35,558 nucleotides of DNA from Acidimicrobiia bacterium (GTDB lineage: Bacteria; Actinomycetota; Acidimicrobiia; Spongiisociales; JAENVV01): contig JAGXFS010000017.1 of the NCBI GenBank assembly GCA_024637275.1, positions 1 to 35,558 on the forward strand. Direction: 5' to 3'. Below are positions 18,401 to 26,306 of the stretch, in pieces. A model generated the notes under the pieces. That model made no database searches. It was not told where the DNA came from and saw only the letters and a list, made by a program, of their open reading frames with translations. Both the position numbers and the translations under genes were made by a program. The first letter of the stretch is position 1. Every line of letters starts with the position of its first letter.

Positions 18401-19145
18401 TCGCATCCGATATTTGCACGGTGCTCGGGGCGGCCGTCTGCTCCATCCGCGCCGCTGTATTAACCGCGTCCCCCATGGCGGTGTATTGGACCTTCAGGTC
18501 TGACCCGACTGCGCCAACCACGACAAGGCCCGTGTTGATCCCCACCCGGACATCGAAGTCGATCCCCCACTGGCGCTTCACTTGGGCTCGATAGGCCTGA
18601 ATGTCCCGGACCATTTCAAGCCCGGCCTTGACGGCTCGCTCCGGGTCGTCCTCATGCGCGAGCGGAGCTCCGAAGAAGGCCAGGATGGCGTCCCCCATGA
18701 GGTTCGCCACGGTGCCCTCGTACCGATAAATCGGAAGCATGAGGTGCTCGAACACCCCGTTCATGACTTCAGTCCATTCCTCCGGATCCAACTGCTCGGC
18801 AGCCGCAGTGGATCCGGCCACATCACAGAACAACATCGTCACGGTCCGCCGCTCACCGCTCATGGCTCCCGATCGGGCAGCCGTTTCGAGTTTCGTCACC
18901 AACTCAGCCGGCATGAGACGCTGGATCTGATCCGATGGTTCCGATGGCGTATCCGGAGCGTTTGTGCTCGGCGCCGGGACGTGGGCGGACTCACCGTTGA
19001 CCTTGGTCCCGCAGGAAAAACAGAAGGCGGCCTCAGGGGGTAAGTCGGTGCCGCAGCTAGTACAGACGTTCGCGACCGCATGTCCACACGTCATACAAAA
19101 TTTGGCCCCAGACGGAACGTCCGAACCACACTCGGAACAGTTCAC
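15477..19145 (-). CDS. Zinc-ribbon / class III adenylate cyclase / AAA ATPase / TPR regulatory protein
   Basis: I place the start at GTG 19143-19145 because GGAGGT lies five bases before it; a GTG 12 bp upstream is inside that site. The 1222 residues hold two zinc ribbons (Cys3/6/17/20 and Cys28/31/42/45) and a class III cyclase catalytic domain (about 98-250). The metal aspartates Asp108 and Asp152 are present, as are the purine-selecting Lys218/Asp226 and transition-state Asn229/Arg233, so it looks active and ATP-specific. An AAA/STAND ATPase follows, with Walker A GEAGLGKS at 328-335 and Walker B VVLFFEDLHWAD. A long helical TPR-like C-terminal half comes last. Such proteins probably couple ligand or protein binding to cAMP output. 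It is soluble, with no membrane segment. The signal is unknown. Confidence 0.88.
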   Translation of the reverse strand: MNCSECGSDVPSGAKFCMTCGHAVANVCTSCGTDLPPEAAFCFSCGTKVNGESAHVPAPSTNAPDTPSEPSDQIQRLMPAELVTKLETAARSGAMSGERRTVTMLFCDVAGSTAAAEQLDPEEWTEVMNGVFEHLMLPIYRYEGTVANLMGDAILAFFGAPLAHEDDPERAVKAGLEMVRDIQAYRAQVKRQWGIDFDVRVGINTGLVVVGAVGSDLKVQYTAMGDAVNTAARMEQTAAPSTVQISDATYRLVDQLFVFEDLGPVDVKGKAEPVASYRVIEQVERPDSIRGIKGLASPLVGREAEMRALTDAFSTVHAGSGRIISVTGEAGLGKSRLIAELKRELVDGPHTATIPWHSGRSLSYETSTPYVPVRRILRSIVGLGPDMPASTADWGFITRFCEATVPGRVAVVAPYLAWMLGVELPSDQQDRIAYLDPARLRAEGMRATVEMLEALVAVEPVVLFFEDLHWADEASIDVVTELLRLTDRSSLVVVLAFRPRHNEPSWRVHETAARDHPHRYTNVALSPLEYDQTRELVAGLLAIDALTEEVRNLILTRADGNPLFVEEIVRSMMDDGLIVFEEDRWVAHGELENVTFPATVEALLTARLDRLDEAARVVGQAASVIGRRFYYDELAVLVPDVTSLDDRLLELQRRELIREVARIPKRSFEFRHALVQEAAYRTILLRHRVQLHAGIADFIERFQPDRVEDIADHLVASRQMERALPYLVSAGERAAAGYATSTAISRFEAAVELIDEATDIDLVQRMLEGLGQVKESLFDIEGAVDAYSQLRRLGEDRGHTPMLVSGANKLAFVRGMFMGDRGQALEDVAHAEQLAREQEDHAGLAESCVVQCYLHTPTGEFDEVHHYMTEVIRHGEATGHDHAALFGMTHLSNALVLLTRFADGLGQAEKTLARAAEQGNLRFQAEVLTFAIPVANLHLGNAERTVDALERGMEIALKIGDRSAETFAAVLQGKGAMMQGHFEQGLALFRRSMEAADATGIPYLKALSRCVIGTAYLEVGGPMIERALQYHDETSSLMELPTGTTYGTWMWSEMGTCALAARKMDDAQAVFDLALKENTATMFLMRPAALLGACQLALTLGQVDRARELYAEADEYVTSHAMAGDQLLTKLQGARLQAALGAHDQAIDLLDECETLCDPAMRRVLLEILAVRRRSLVELGRVDEAEGVLVRAQAVAAEIGSLIGDSELKAAFEIGSAELLGS

Positions 19146-19258
19146 AATTACCTCCACCCAGAAATCCGCTGATCAGACGGGCAATCCGAGGCTAGTGGAA
19201 GTTCTTGTCAGGAGGCGGGACGCCCTCACGCCGCCCCGGAGCAACGAGGCCTGATCGC

Positions 19259-21418
19259 TCAGCCATCCCCGAATGCTGCGACAAATTCGACCAGACGGTC
19301 GCTATAGGCGCGGGTCATGTAGAAGTTGGAATGACGCAGCGGTCTAGGTCGTGGATCCAAGCTCAACACGGTGTCCGCCGACTCGGGATCGAACACCAGC
19401 TCATCAACGGCATCGAGGACCGGACCACCGATGTAGTCGGTTCGCCGCCACAGGTTCACCCAGGCGGGGGCTTGATCCGAGACCCTCAGCTTCGATCGGA
19501 TCGATTCGAAGAGTTGGGCGTCGAAATACTCCGGAAAATACGTTGCGTACAAACGATTCAATGGGCACCCGTGCGTGACCCATCGTACGTCTTTCGTCAC
19601 GGTCGGTTCGAGAACTGCCAGTGCGGCCGCGCCGAGAACGCTCCCCTGGCTGTGCGTCGACAGGATCACCCGTTCGTTCGCCTGCACAAGACCTTCGATG
19701 CGCTGCCGCAGGTGCGGTACCGCGAACTCTTCGTAGGCGGGCGGTGCCCAGGGATGGAACCAACGCGGCCAGAAGGTAGAGACGTCCCAGATGATCCCGA
19801 ACCCGCGCCTGGCACTCGGATCCCGAATCATCCACCCAATCAGTGCCACGCCGATAACCGGCAGTACCACCACGGCCTGGCCGGCGAACGTCTCATAGAA
19901 AACCGGCTCGTAACGCACGCCGTCGGTTGGCTGTTCTGAAAACAGGGTCCACAACACCCACACAAGCGGGGCGAGCGAACCGAGAAAACCGCCGAACAAA
20001 ATGCCGCCGACCTTGTCCGTTAGGGCGGCGGTTGCTTCCGCTCCACGGACCCGTTTGATGAACGCGACCTCCCGCCAACCATCCGTCGTGAAGTGGTAGT
20101 CGTCGATTACCTTCTCGACGCTCCGCTTCATCTGTCTCAGTCGGAGCACCACGATTCCAAAGAATGCGCCGAGCAGCCAACCGATGCCGACGAGAGCGAA
20201 CCGGTTCGTAATCGTCAACGTAAAGTCGGCCAGACCCTCTATGTAAGTGATGTCCAGGACGCTGACGGCTGCTCCGAGCACGCCGCCCCAGACGGCGATG
20301 ATTAACAGAAGGGCCGGGTAGAGAAGCAAAATCCGATCCGAAGACTTGCCAGAGTCCTCCGCCGAACGGGCCAGCACAGCCCAGACCCCAGTGACGAGAA
20401 AGGTGGTTCCGAAACTCGTAAACACCACAATCGGGCTCCAGGTGAGAACCGACTCTGAAAGCGAACCGAGCCGAGCCGTCCAGGCACCGTAGACCGTCCA
20501 AATCAGTGCCAGGCCCACGAGCACGAGCAGAATCCTGTGCTGACGAGAACTCGCCAGAGGTAAATCCCACACAAACAACAAAACGACTGCCGCCAGAACC
20601 AACAGCAAGCTCAGCTGGGGAAATAGCACCTCGCCAGTCAGCGACCGGATCGCTTCAATCGTCATCAATCCGATGAGCGCGACGGCACCCGAGGTATGGG
20701 CGAGACCAAGCCGTTCGGCAACGTCTGGCCGTTCCCACATTGCAAAGGGCTGGCCGGTGTGGCTTCCTACCAACGATGTTTGATAAGCCGGATCGGTGGC
20801 CTTGTCCAGATCGATCTCGGACTTTCGAGCTTGACCCATACGAGCAACAAACGCCAGCGCCAGCACGAACCCGACCGCTACCACCGCACCGATCGCCACA
20901 CCATGTGCCGGGTTGCTACCAACCCATCGCCACGGCATTAGATACCATTCCCCACCGCACGTGGACTTAAGGACACATCGCACTCCGACAATCTCGATAG
21001 CAATAATCGCGACGAACGCACCGACCGCCAGAGTCGACGTCAAGGCCAACATACGGAACAAACCAGCGACGACGGTGTCCTTGCGGGATCTCGCTACCGG
21101 ATTACTGGCTGATCCAGCGTGCGGAAACATCCAACCGACCAGGTTGATAAGCGCGAAGGGGAGCAACACGATCCACAAGGCCCGGAGGACCGAACTCGAT
21201 GTCATGCCTCCCCACGAATAGCCTTCAAGGTTGCGCTTCGGTCCCTCTAGCGAAATCCAGGCGGGGGATCGGTAGAAGCCGGCTCGCTGGGTGCCGGCCA
21301 CCCGGTTGACGTGCGGAACCCCCACTAAGGCTTCGGGGCTGGAACCGCCCACCCCGTGAACGCGCAGTTCAGTAACCGTGAAGTCGGTGGCTTCGGTTAG
21401 GTCTGAGACATACTTCAC
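19259..21418 (-). CDS. Multi-pass membrane protein with alpha/beta-hydrolase-like GxSxG segment
   Basis: The preferred start is GTG 21416-21418, with GGGGGAG eight bases upstream, giving 719 residues; a TTG at 21472 would add 18 unlikely residues. The N-terminus TELRVHGVGGSSPEALVG resembles an oxyanion-type HGxGG loop. Many hydrophobic segments follow (about residues 80-560). A soluble tail carries ERVILSTHSQGSVLGAAAL, a GxSxG-like nucleophile elbow (HSQGS), and later NLWRRTDYIGG. I infer an alpha/beta-hydrolase split around a membrane insert. No function is known to me. The 113 bp between it and the cyclase gene contain a GC-rich imperfect hairpin near 19212-19237 but no gene. Confidence 0.68.
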   Translation of the reverse strand: MKYVSDLTEATDFTVTELRVHGVGGSSPEALVGVPHVNRVAGTQRAGFYRSPAWISLEGPKRNLEGYSWGGMTSSSVLRALWIVLLPFALINLVGWMFPHAGSASNPVARSRKDTVVAGLFRMLALTSTLAVGAFVAIIAIEIVGVRCVLKSTCGGEWYLMPWRWVGSNPAHGVAIGAVVAVGFVLALAFVARMGQARKSEIDLDKATDPAYQTSLVGSHTGQPFAMWERPDVAERLGLAHTSGAVALIGLMTIEAIRSLTGEVLFPQLSLLLVLAAVVLLFVWDLPLASSRQHRILLVLVGLALIWTVYGAWTARLGSLSESVLTWSPIVVFTSFGTTFLVTGVWAVLARSAEDSGKSSDRILLLYPALLLIIAVWGGVLGAAVSVLDITYIEGLADFTLTITNRFALVGIGWLLGAFFGIVVLRLRQMKRSVEKVIDDYHFTTDGWREVAFIKRVRGAEATAALTDKVGGILFGGFLGSLAPLVWVLWTLFSEQPTDGVRYEPVFYETFAGQAVVVLPVIGVALIGWMIRDPSARRGFGIIWDVSTFWPRWFHPWAPPAYEEFAVPHLRQRIEGLVQANERVILSTHSQGSVLGAAALAVLEPTVTKDVRWVTHGCPLNRLYATYFPEYFDAQLFESIRSKLRVSDQAPAWVNLWRRTDYIGGPVLDAVDELVFDPESADTVLSLDPRPRPLRHSNFYMTRAYSDRLVEFVAAFGDG

Positions 21419-21532
21419 GCCGGTACTCCCCCGTACCTCCCTGCGCCCGTCCCACCAAGCTACGCCTCTCAAGCCCGCCGCGCACGGGTTGCCTGGATTG
21501 GCATCTCAACGAGTCACCTATCCTCCTAACCC

Positions 21533-22096
21533 ATGTCGCAATTCGTTCTCGCCTCCGGCTCGCCGCGCCGCCGCCAACTACTGAGCCAGCTCGGTTTGGA
21601 ATTCGTCGTCCGTGCTCCGGATGTCGACGAAACGCTGTTACCCGGCGAAGCACCAGATCGATATGTGCAACGGATCGCCGAACTCAAAGCCGCAACCGTT
21701 GACGGTCAAGTCGTGCTCGCCGCTGATACCACCGTCGTACTCAACGGAGCCTTGATGGGCAAGCCAGCCAACCCGGCCGAAGCCGAACAGATGCTTGCCC
21801 GGCTGTCCGGCCAGACGCATACCGTGTTCAGCGGGGTCTGCACGAATGGTCCCGCTGGACTGCTGACGGAAGTTGTCCAGACGGACGTCACCATGGCCAT
21901 CGTTACCGCGGAGCAGATCGCCTGGTACGTGGCTACCGGCGAGCCCCTTGATAAGGCCGGCGCCTATGGCATGCAAGGAATCGGGATGGCACTCGTGGCT
22001 GGCATCGTCGGCAGTGTGTCCAACGTAATCGGCCTACCGCTCGATACGGCCATGGATCTACTGGGGCGCCAAGGAGTGGAGGTCATGCGTGCCTGA
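21533..22096 (+). CDS. maf: Maf-family nucleoside triphosphate pyrophosphatase
   Basis: The 187-residue protein shows all Maf motifs: LASGSPRRRQLL at the N-terminus, DVDET, the central AADTTVVL, GKPANPAEA and the C-terminal AGAYGMQG with downstream SNVIGLPL. It hydrolyses modified or canonical (d)NTPs to monophosphates, acting in pool cleaning or in division arrest. TATCCT lies 8 bp before ATG 21533 and no ribosome site is visible, suggesting a leaderless transcript. It overlaps the Dus gene by 8 bp, so the two are coupled. Confidence 0.92.
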   Translation: MSQFVLASGSPRRRQLLSQLGLEFVVRAPDVDETLLPGEAPDRYVQRIAELKAATVDGQVVLAADTTVVLNGALMGKPANPAEAEQMLARLSGQTHTVFSGVCTNGPAGLLTEVVQTDVTMAIVTAEQIAWYVATGEPLDKAGAYGMQGIGMALVAGIVGSVSNVIGLPLDTAMDLLGRQGVEVMRA

Positions 22097-23213
22097 CGGA
22101 CTCAAGATCGGCAACCTGGCGATCTCGCCGCCCGTCGTCCTCGCCCCCATGGCCGGGGTGACCAATGTTCCGTTCCGGGAGCTATGTCGGCGGTTTGGGG
22201 CGGGACTGTACGTATCGGAAATGCTCGGGGCCCGCGCCATCGTGGAAGAGGACGAACGCACGCTCCATCTTGCGTCTTTCGGTCCCAATGAGACGACCAA
22301 GTCCATCCAGCTTTATGCGACCGATCCAGCCGCGGCGGCCGGTGCCGTCGAGCGACTCATCGACCTCAAAGGCGTCCATCACGTCGATTTCAATTTCGGC
22401 TGTCCAGCCCCGAAGGTAACCCGACATGGGGGCGGTGCGGTGCTGCCATACCGGCATCGTCTCTACGGCGAGATCGTCAGTGCGGCCGTCAAAGCCGCCG
22501 GTGACGTACCGATCACGGTCAAGTTCCGGATGGGCATCGACGACGACCATCTCACCTTCATTCAGGCCGGCCTGATCGCTGAAGACGCCGGCGCTGCGGC
22601 GGTGGCGCTTCATGCCCGCACCGCCGAGCAGCTCTATTCCGGACAGGCTCGCTGGTCGGCCATCGGGGAACTCAAGCAGGCGATCACCACCATCCCTGTG
22701 CTGGGGAATGGCGATGTCTTCGAATACGCCGACGCCGAGAAGATGATGGCCGAGACCGGGTGTGATGGAGTCGTCGTCGGACGCGGTTGCCTCGGGCGAC
22801 CGTGGCTGTTCCGTGAGTTGGCAGAAGGTTTCGCCGGGCTCCCGATGACCGCCCCGCCGCTCCTCGGGGAAGTCGTCGACATCATGGTTGAGCATGCCCA
22901 ACTGCTCGTCGATTGGTTCGACGAACATAGGGGAATCCGCTCATTCCGCAAACACACTTCCTGGTATTTGAAGGGATACACCGTCGGACGTGACGTTCGG
23001 ACCGGTCTCCATGCGATTGAGACGGTCGAGGACATCCGTGCGATGTTCGATGGCATCGACCTCGCCCAGCCGTTCCCGCCCGAAGCCGCGTCCATGCCGC
23101 GCGGCCACACACACGGACCCCGCCCGGTAAAGGTCCCCTACGGGTACCTCGAAGATCCCGAAGCTATGGGTCCACTCAGCGCCGCCGCCGCGGTTGCCGT
23201 GTCGGGAGGCTAG
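22089..23213 (+). CDS. dusB: tRNA-dihydrouridine synthase (DusB-like)
   Basis: The 374-residue protein opens with the FMN-barrel signature PPVVLAPMAGVTNVPFR. VDFNFGCPAPKV carries catalytic Cys105, and VALHARTAEQLYSG plus VVVGRGCLGRPWLF supply the phosphate-binding loops. It reduces uridine to dihydrouridine in tRNA D-loops using FMN and NADPH. The DusB-type choice rests on overall similarity and on the common actinobacterial single-copy context. GTG 22089 is the start, inside the maf 3' end. The C-terminal helical domain (from about 245) is present and complete. Confidence 0.9.
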   Translation: MPDGLKIGNLAISPPVVLAPMAGVTNVPFRELCRRFGAGLYVSEMLGARAIVEEDERTLHLASFGPNETTKSIQLYATDPAAAAGAVERLIDLKGVHHVDFNFGCPAPKVTRHGGGAVLPYRHRLYGEIVSAAVKAAGDVPITVKFRMGIDDDHLTFIQAGLIAEDAGAAAVALHARTAEQLYSGQARWSAIGELKQAITTIPVLGNGDVFEYADAEKMMAETGCDGVVVGRGCLGRPWLFRELAEGFAGLPMTAPPLLGEVVDIMVEHAQLLVDWFDEHRGIRSFRKHTSWYLKGYTVGRDVRTGLHAIETVEDIRAMFDGIDLAQPFPPEAASMPRGHTHGPRPVKVPYGYLEDPEAMGPLSAAAAVAVSGG

Positions 23214-23292
23214 CTGGGAGGGGAACCGACCAAACCCCGTTATGATCCATGATCACCAGGGAACCGAGCCCCCCCCTACCTATCGAGGCGAG

Positions 23293-23709
23293 ATGTCCCA
23301 ACTGAACGGATCGAGCGGTTCCCAACCGGACGACGCTCCAGGCAAGGCGCTCATTCTGGTCGTCGAAGATGTGCCAGTCATCCACGACGTGATCGAGTTA
23401 TCGCTGCGAGCTCTCGATGCGAGTTATGAGTTTCACACTGACGGGACAGCAGCCCTCGAATGGCTAGAAGCGAACCTTCCGGACATGGTTGTTCTGGATC
23501 TAGCCCTGCCGGGCACGGATGGTTGGGCGATCCTTAAGCACATGCGAGGCGAGCCGCGGCTCGCCTCGGTACCGGTGGTTGTGGTCACTGCCCACGGTCC
23601 TGGCATCGAACAGGATGTGCTGGAACTGGGCGCCAACGCCTACCTCGACAAGCCGTTCCTGCCGTCGACCTTGCGTTCGATCGCCAACGACCTTCTCGGC
23701 CGAACCTAA
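23293..23709 (+). CDS. Single-domain response regulator (CheY-like receiver)
   Basis: ATG 23293, preceded by GAGGCGAG, gives 138 residues; the open frame upstream extends to 23194 without a convincing start. All receiver residues are present: acidic pair Glu25/Asp26, phospho-acceptor Asp69 in VVLDLALPG, Thr99 and Lys120 in LDKPF. There is no output domain. It should act through protein contacts or as a phosphorelay intermediate. No histidine kinase is encoded in the window, so the partner is unknown. Confidence 0.88.
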   Translation: MSQLNGSSGSQPDDAPGKALILVVEDVPVIHDVIELSLRALDASYEFHTDGTAALEWLEANLPDMVVLDLALPGTDGWAILKHMRGEPRLASVPVVVVTAHGPGIEQDVLELGANAYLDKPFLPSTLRSIANDLLGRT

Positions 23710-23816
23710 ACCGGCTCAACCGTGGGGGTGGGAACGCCCAGCGGGCAGTTCCCCCACAGTTTCCAAAGGAAACTGCTCAGGAACGCCCAGAGGGCGGTTC
23801 CCCTAAACCGGCTCAA
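23705..23816. repeat. Paired hairpin repeat between convergent genes
   Basis: A 24-bp unit starting GGAACGCCC occurs at 23731-23754 and 23780-23803 with two differences. Each copy folds as GGAAC-GCCC / GGGC-GTTCC with one bulge. The first is nested in GTGGGGG/CCCCCAC (23722-23757), and a third hairpin, GTTTCC-AAA-GGAAAC, lies between them. The 15-bp direct repeat CCTAAACCGGCTCAA flanks the block at 23705-23719 and 23802-23816 and supplies the last bases of both the response regulator and tryptophanase genes. It may terminate both convergent transcripts. The flanking duplication also recalls an inserted REP/MITE-like element. Confidence 0.7.
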
Positions 23817-25179
23817 AGCGGGCGGTGAAGTGGCGAAGCCACGGAGCTTGCTCAGTGATCCGAAACCCGCCGATGTCTGATGCCCGCTCCGCGACATCAA
23901 TCATCACTTCGCCGACGTAGTCGATATGGCTTTGGGTGTAGGTCCGTCGCGGCACGGCCAAGCGCACCAGTTCCATAGCCGCTGGAATCTCGGAGCCATC
24001 GGGCTGCGGCTTTCCGAACATAACCGATCCGATTTCAACGCCGCGAACCCCGCCGTCAAGGTAGAGCTCGGCAGCTAGCGCTTGCGCCGGATACTGGCTG
24101 GGAGGGATGTGCGGGAGGAGTGCGGCAGCATCGAGGTATACCGCATGACCGCCCGCCGGCAACACGATCGGCAGGCCAGCCTTGGAAACCTTCTCTGCCA
24201 GATACTCGGTTGATCTGATCCGATAGGCCAGGTAGTTCTCTTCGAGCGCCTCGTTGAGTCCTTGGGCGATCGCTTCCAGGTCGTAGCCGGCCAGGCCGCC
24301 GTAGGTGGGAAAGCCCTCGGTGAGGATGAGAAGATTTCGGCACGCCAGGGCCAGCTCGGGATCGTTCATCGCCAGGAAGCCGCCAATGTTCGACATGCCG
24401 TCCTTCTTGGCCGACATCGTGCAGCCGTCCACCAGGGAGAACATTTCGTGGGCGATCTCGCGGGGCGTCTTATCGGCGTAGCCCTCCTCCCGTATCTTGA
24501 TAAACCATGAGTTCTCGGCGAATCGGCACGCATCGAGGAAGAACGGGACGCCATATTGGTCACAAACCTGACGGACCGCCCGAAGATTGGCCATCGAAAC
24601 CGGCTGGCCGCCGCCCGAGTTGTTGGTCACCGTGACCATGACCAGGGGGATACGTTCGACCCCGACCTCTTCGATGGTGGCGATCAGTGCCTCGATGTCC
24701 ATATTGCCTTTGAACGGATGGATCAGCCCTGGATCCCGACCCTCGGCGATGACCAGGTCCCGCGCCTCGGCACCCTGGAACTCAACGTTGGCTCGCGTCG
24801 TGTCGAAGTGGGTGTTGTTGGGCACCACGTCCCCGGCCGAAACCATGGTCGTGAAGAGAATCCGTTCGGCGGCGCGTCCCTGGTGCGTCGGGATGACCTC
24901 GGGCAGGCCCGTGATGGTTTGGACCGTTTCCTCGAACCGGTAGAACGAGCGACTCCCGGCGTAGGACTCATCGCCCAACATCATGCCAGCCCACTGTTGA
25001 GCTGACATGGCTCCCGTACCCGAGTCGGTGAGCAGATCAATGGTTACCTCTTCGGCCCGCAAGCCGAACAGGTTGTGGCCGGCCCGCTCCAGTGCCGCCT
25101 CCCTGGCTGCCCTGTCGGTGAGGTCGATGGCCTGAACCGTATGAATCCGGAACGGTTCGATGATGGTTCGGTGTGGCAT
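23803..25179 (-). CDS. tnaA: Tryptophanase (beta-eliminating PLP lyase)
   Basis: Starting at ATG 25179 the protein has 458 residues and begins MPHRTIIEPFRIHTVQ, aligning with known family N-termini; a GTG at 25218 would add 13 residues. The fold-I PLP features include THQGRAAE, NNSGGGQPVSMANL and TMSAKKDGMSNIGG, with the Schiff-base lysine in SAKKD. Where tyrosine phenol-lyase has Thr and Arg specificity residues, this protein reads HFDTTR (Asp) and VEIGS (Ile). That is the tryptophanase pattern, so it should cleave tryptophan to indole, pyruvate and ammonia. No tryptophan permease or TnaC-like leader is evident upstream. Confidence 0.85.
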   Translation of the reverse strand: MPHRTIIEPFRIHTVQAIDLTDRAAREAALERAGHNLFGLRAEEVTIDLLTDSGTGAMSAQQWAGMMLGDESYAGSRSFYRFEETVQTITGLPEVIPTHQGRAAERILFTTMVSAGDVVPNNTHFDTTRANVEFQGAEARDLVIAEGRDPGLIHPFKGNMDIEALIATIEEVGVERIPLVMVTVTNNSGGGQPVSMANLRAVRQVCDQYGVPFFLDACRFAENSWFIKIREEGYADKTPREIAHEMFSLVDGCTMSAKKDGMSNIGGFLAMNDPELALACRNLLILTEGFPTYGGLAGYDLEAIAQGLNEALEENYLAYRIRSTEYLAEKVSKAGLPIVLPAGGHAVYLDAAALLPHIPPSQYPAQALAAELYLDGGVRGVEIGSVMFGKPQPDGSEIPAAMELVRLAVPRRTYTQSHIDYVGEVMIDVAERASDIGGFRITEQAPWLRHFTARFEPV

Positions 25180-25268
25180 GGATTGACCCTTTCGAGGACG
25201 GCCCTCCGAGTCTGTCACGTTGGGACGGTTGATGCCGCTGATTCGTCATCGGGACGGAGTTCGGATCC

Positions 25269-25284
25269 CTAAGGGCACCCTTAG
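25269..25284. promoter_or_regulatory. Perfect inverted repeat upstream of secreted protein gene
   Basis: CTAAGGG-CA-CCCTTAG is a perfect 7-bp inverted repeat with a 2-bp centre, in the 199-bp divergent gap between the tryptophanase and secreted-protein starts. It is too compact for a terminator and lacks a T-run, so an operator for either gene is likelier. The binding protein is unknown, and I see no second copy in the window. The rest of the gap holds no gene. Confidence 0.45.
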
Positions 25285-25378
25285 ATAGGAATCAGAGAGG
25301 TCTTAGCGTGTCGTCACCAGTGGCTCATTTGGAGGGTCGACAGTGATGACAAGTAGTCCGCTAGGAAAGGAACTCAAC

Positions 25379-26206
25379 ATGCGGAAAGTCACTGCCATTG
25401 CGGCGACGGCCTTAGTTGCTGCGGCCATCGCGGTCCCCACGATCGCTGGCGCCCAGGAAGACGCGACGCCGGACACCACCACAACCGAAGCGCCAGATAC
25501 CTTTCGGCGCGGCGGGGGCGCCAAGTTCGATACGATCGCCACCACCATCGGCATCACCGTCGACGAGTTGCGAGCGCAGGTGGCCGAAGGCTTGACGATC
25601 GCTGAGATCGCCGATGCCAACGGCGTCAACGCGGACACCGTCTCGGCGGCACTCACGGACGAGATGCAGTCACACATCGCTGACCATGTGACGGCAGGCG
25701 ACCTTACCCAGGAGCAGGCCGACGCTCGCCTGGCAACGGTCGATGAGCGGGTCGATGACCTACTCAACGGAACGCTGCCGCTGGGTGGCCACCGAGGCGA
25801 GCTCGGTCGTGACGGCGACCGTATGCGCGGATTCGGTGGTCGGCTCGGAATGAGCTCGACGCTTCCGGATCTTCTCGGTATCGACGCAGCAGAACTGAGG
25901 ACGCAGCTTCAGGGCGGTTCGACGATTGCCGAGATTGCCGAAGCCAGTGGGGTTTCGGTTGACGATGTGATCAGTGGAATGGTGACCGAAGCCTCCGATC
26001 GCCTCGGCACGGCCGTAACCGACGGCAAGTTCACTCAGGAAACGGCCGATGAGGCACTGACCGAGATGACCCAGCGGATCACCGACATGGTGAACGGTGA
26101 GGCACCCCTCGGCCGGGGCGGCTTCGGCGGTCACGACCGTGGGCGCCAAGGCGGTCATGGAGACGGTTTCGGACCCGGCAACGTCGAAGACACCGTCGAC
26201 GCTTAA
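25379..26206 (+). CDS. Secreted protein with two tandem helical repeat domains
   Basis: ATG 25379 follows GGAAAGGAA and gives 275 residues. Residues 1-25 form a Sec signal peptide (MRKV, hydrophobic core, AGA before QED). After a Thr-rich linker come two copies of one domain, at about 50-125 and 160-240. Each has L.GI...ELR.Q...G.TIAEIA...GV, then a second helix and a third reading LTQEQAD or FTQETAD followed by DLLNG or DMVNG. The tail is Gly/Arg/His-rich. Similar duplicated domains occur in actinobacterial exported proteins of unknown function. His/Asp-rich stretches might bind metal, but that is a guess. A strong hairpin follows. Confidence 0.75.
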   Translation: MRKVTAIAATALVAAAIAVPTIAGAQEDATPDTTTTEAPDTFRRGGGAKFDTIATTIGITVDELRAQVAEGLTIAEIADANGVNADTVSAALTDEMQSHIADHVTAGDLTQEQADARLATVDERVDDLLNGTLPLGGHRGELGRDGDRMRGFGGRLGMSSTLPDLLGIDAAELRTQLQGGSTIAEIAEASGVSVDDVISGMVTEASDRLGTAVTDGKFTQETADEALTEMTQRITDMVNGEAPLGRGGFGGHDRGRQGGHGDGFGPGNVEDTVDA

Positions 26207-26228
26207 TCAACCCATCTAGACGCACGAT

Positions 26229-26257
26229 GAGGGGGCGGGCCATACGGCCCACCCCTC
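26229..26257 (+). terminator. GC-rich hairpin terminator after the secreted protein gene
   Basis: The segment starts GAGGGG and ends CCCCTC, with inner GGGCC/GGCCC arms around ATA, giving a very stable stem 22 bp after the stop codon. No T-run follows, as is common for actinobacterial terminators. Confidence 0.65.
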
Positions 26258-26263
26258 TCGCGT

Positions 26264-26306
26264 CGAGTGTGCTTCGGTTCGTTGTATGAGCCTGGATGCA
26301 CACTCG
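26264..26306 (+). promoter_or_regulatory. Long-loop inverted repeat in the metZ leader
   Basis: CGAGTGTGC and GCACACTCG form a perfect 9-bp inverted repeat around 25 bases. A G-rich stretch (26312-26341) follows, then the metZ start. It could be a structured leader RNA or an operator pair. It does not match the SAM or cobalamin riboswitch patterns I can recognise. Confidence 0.4.
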
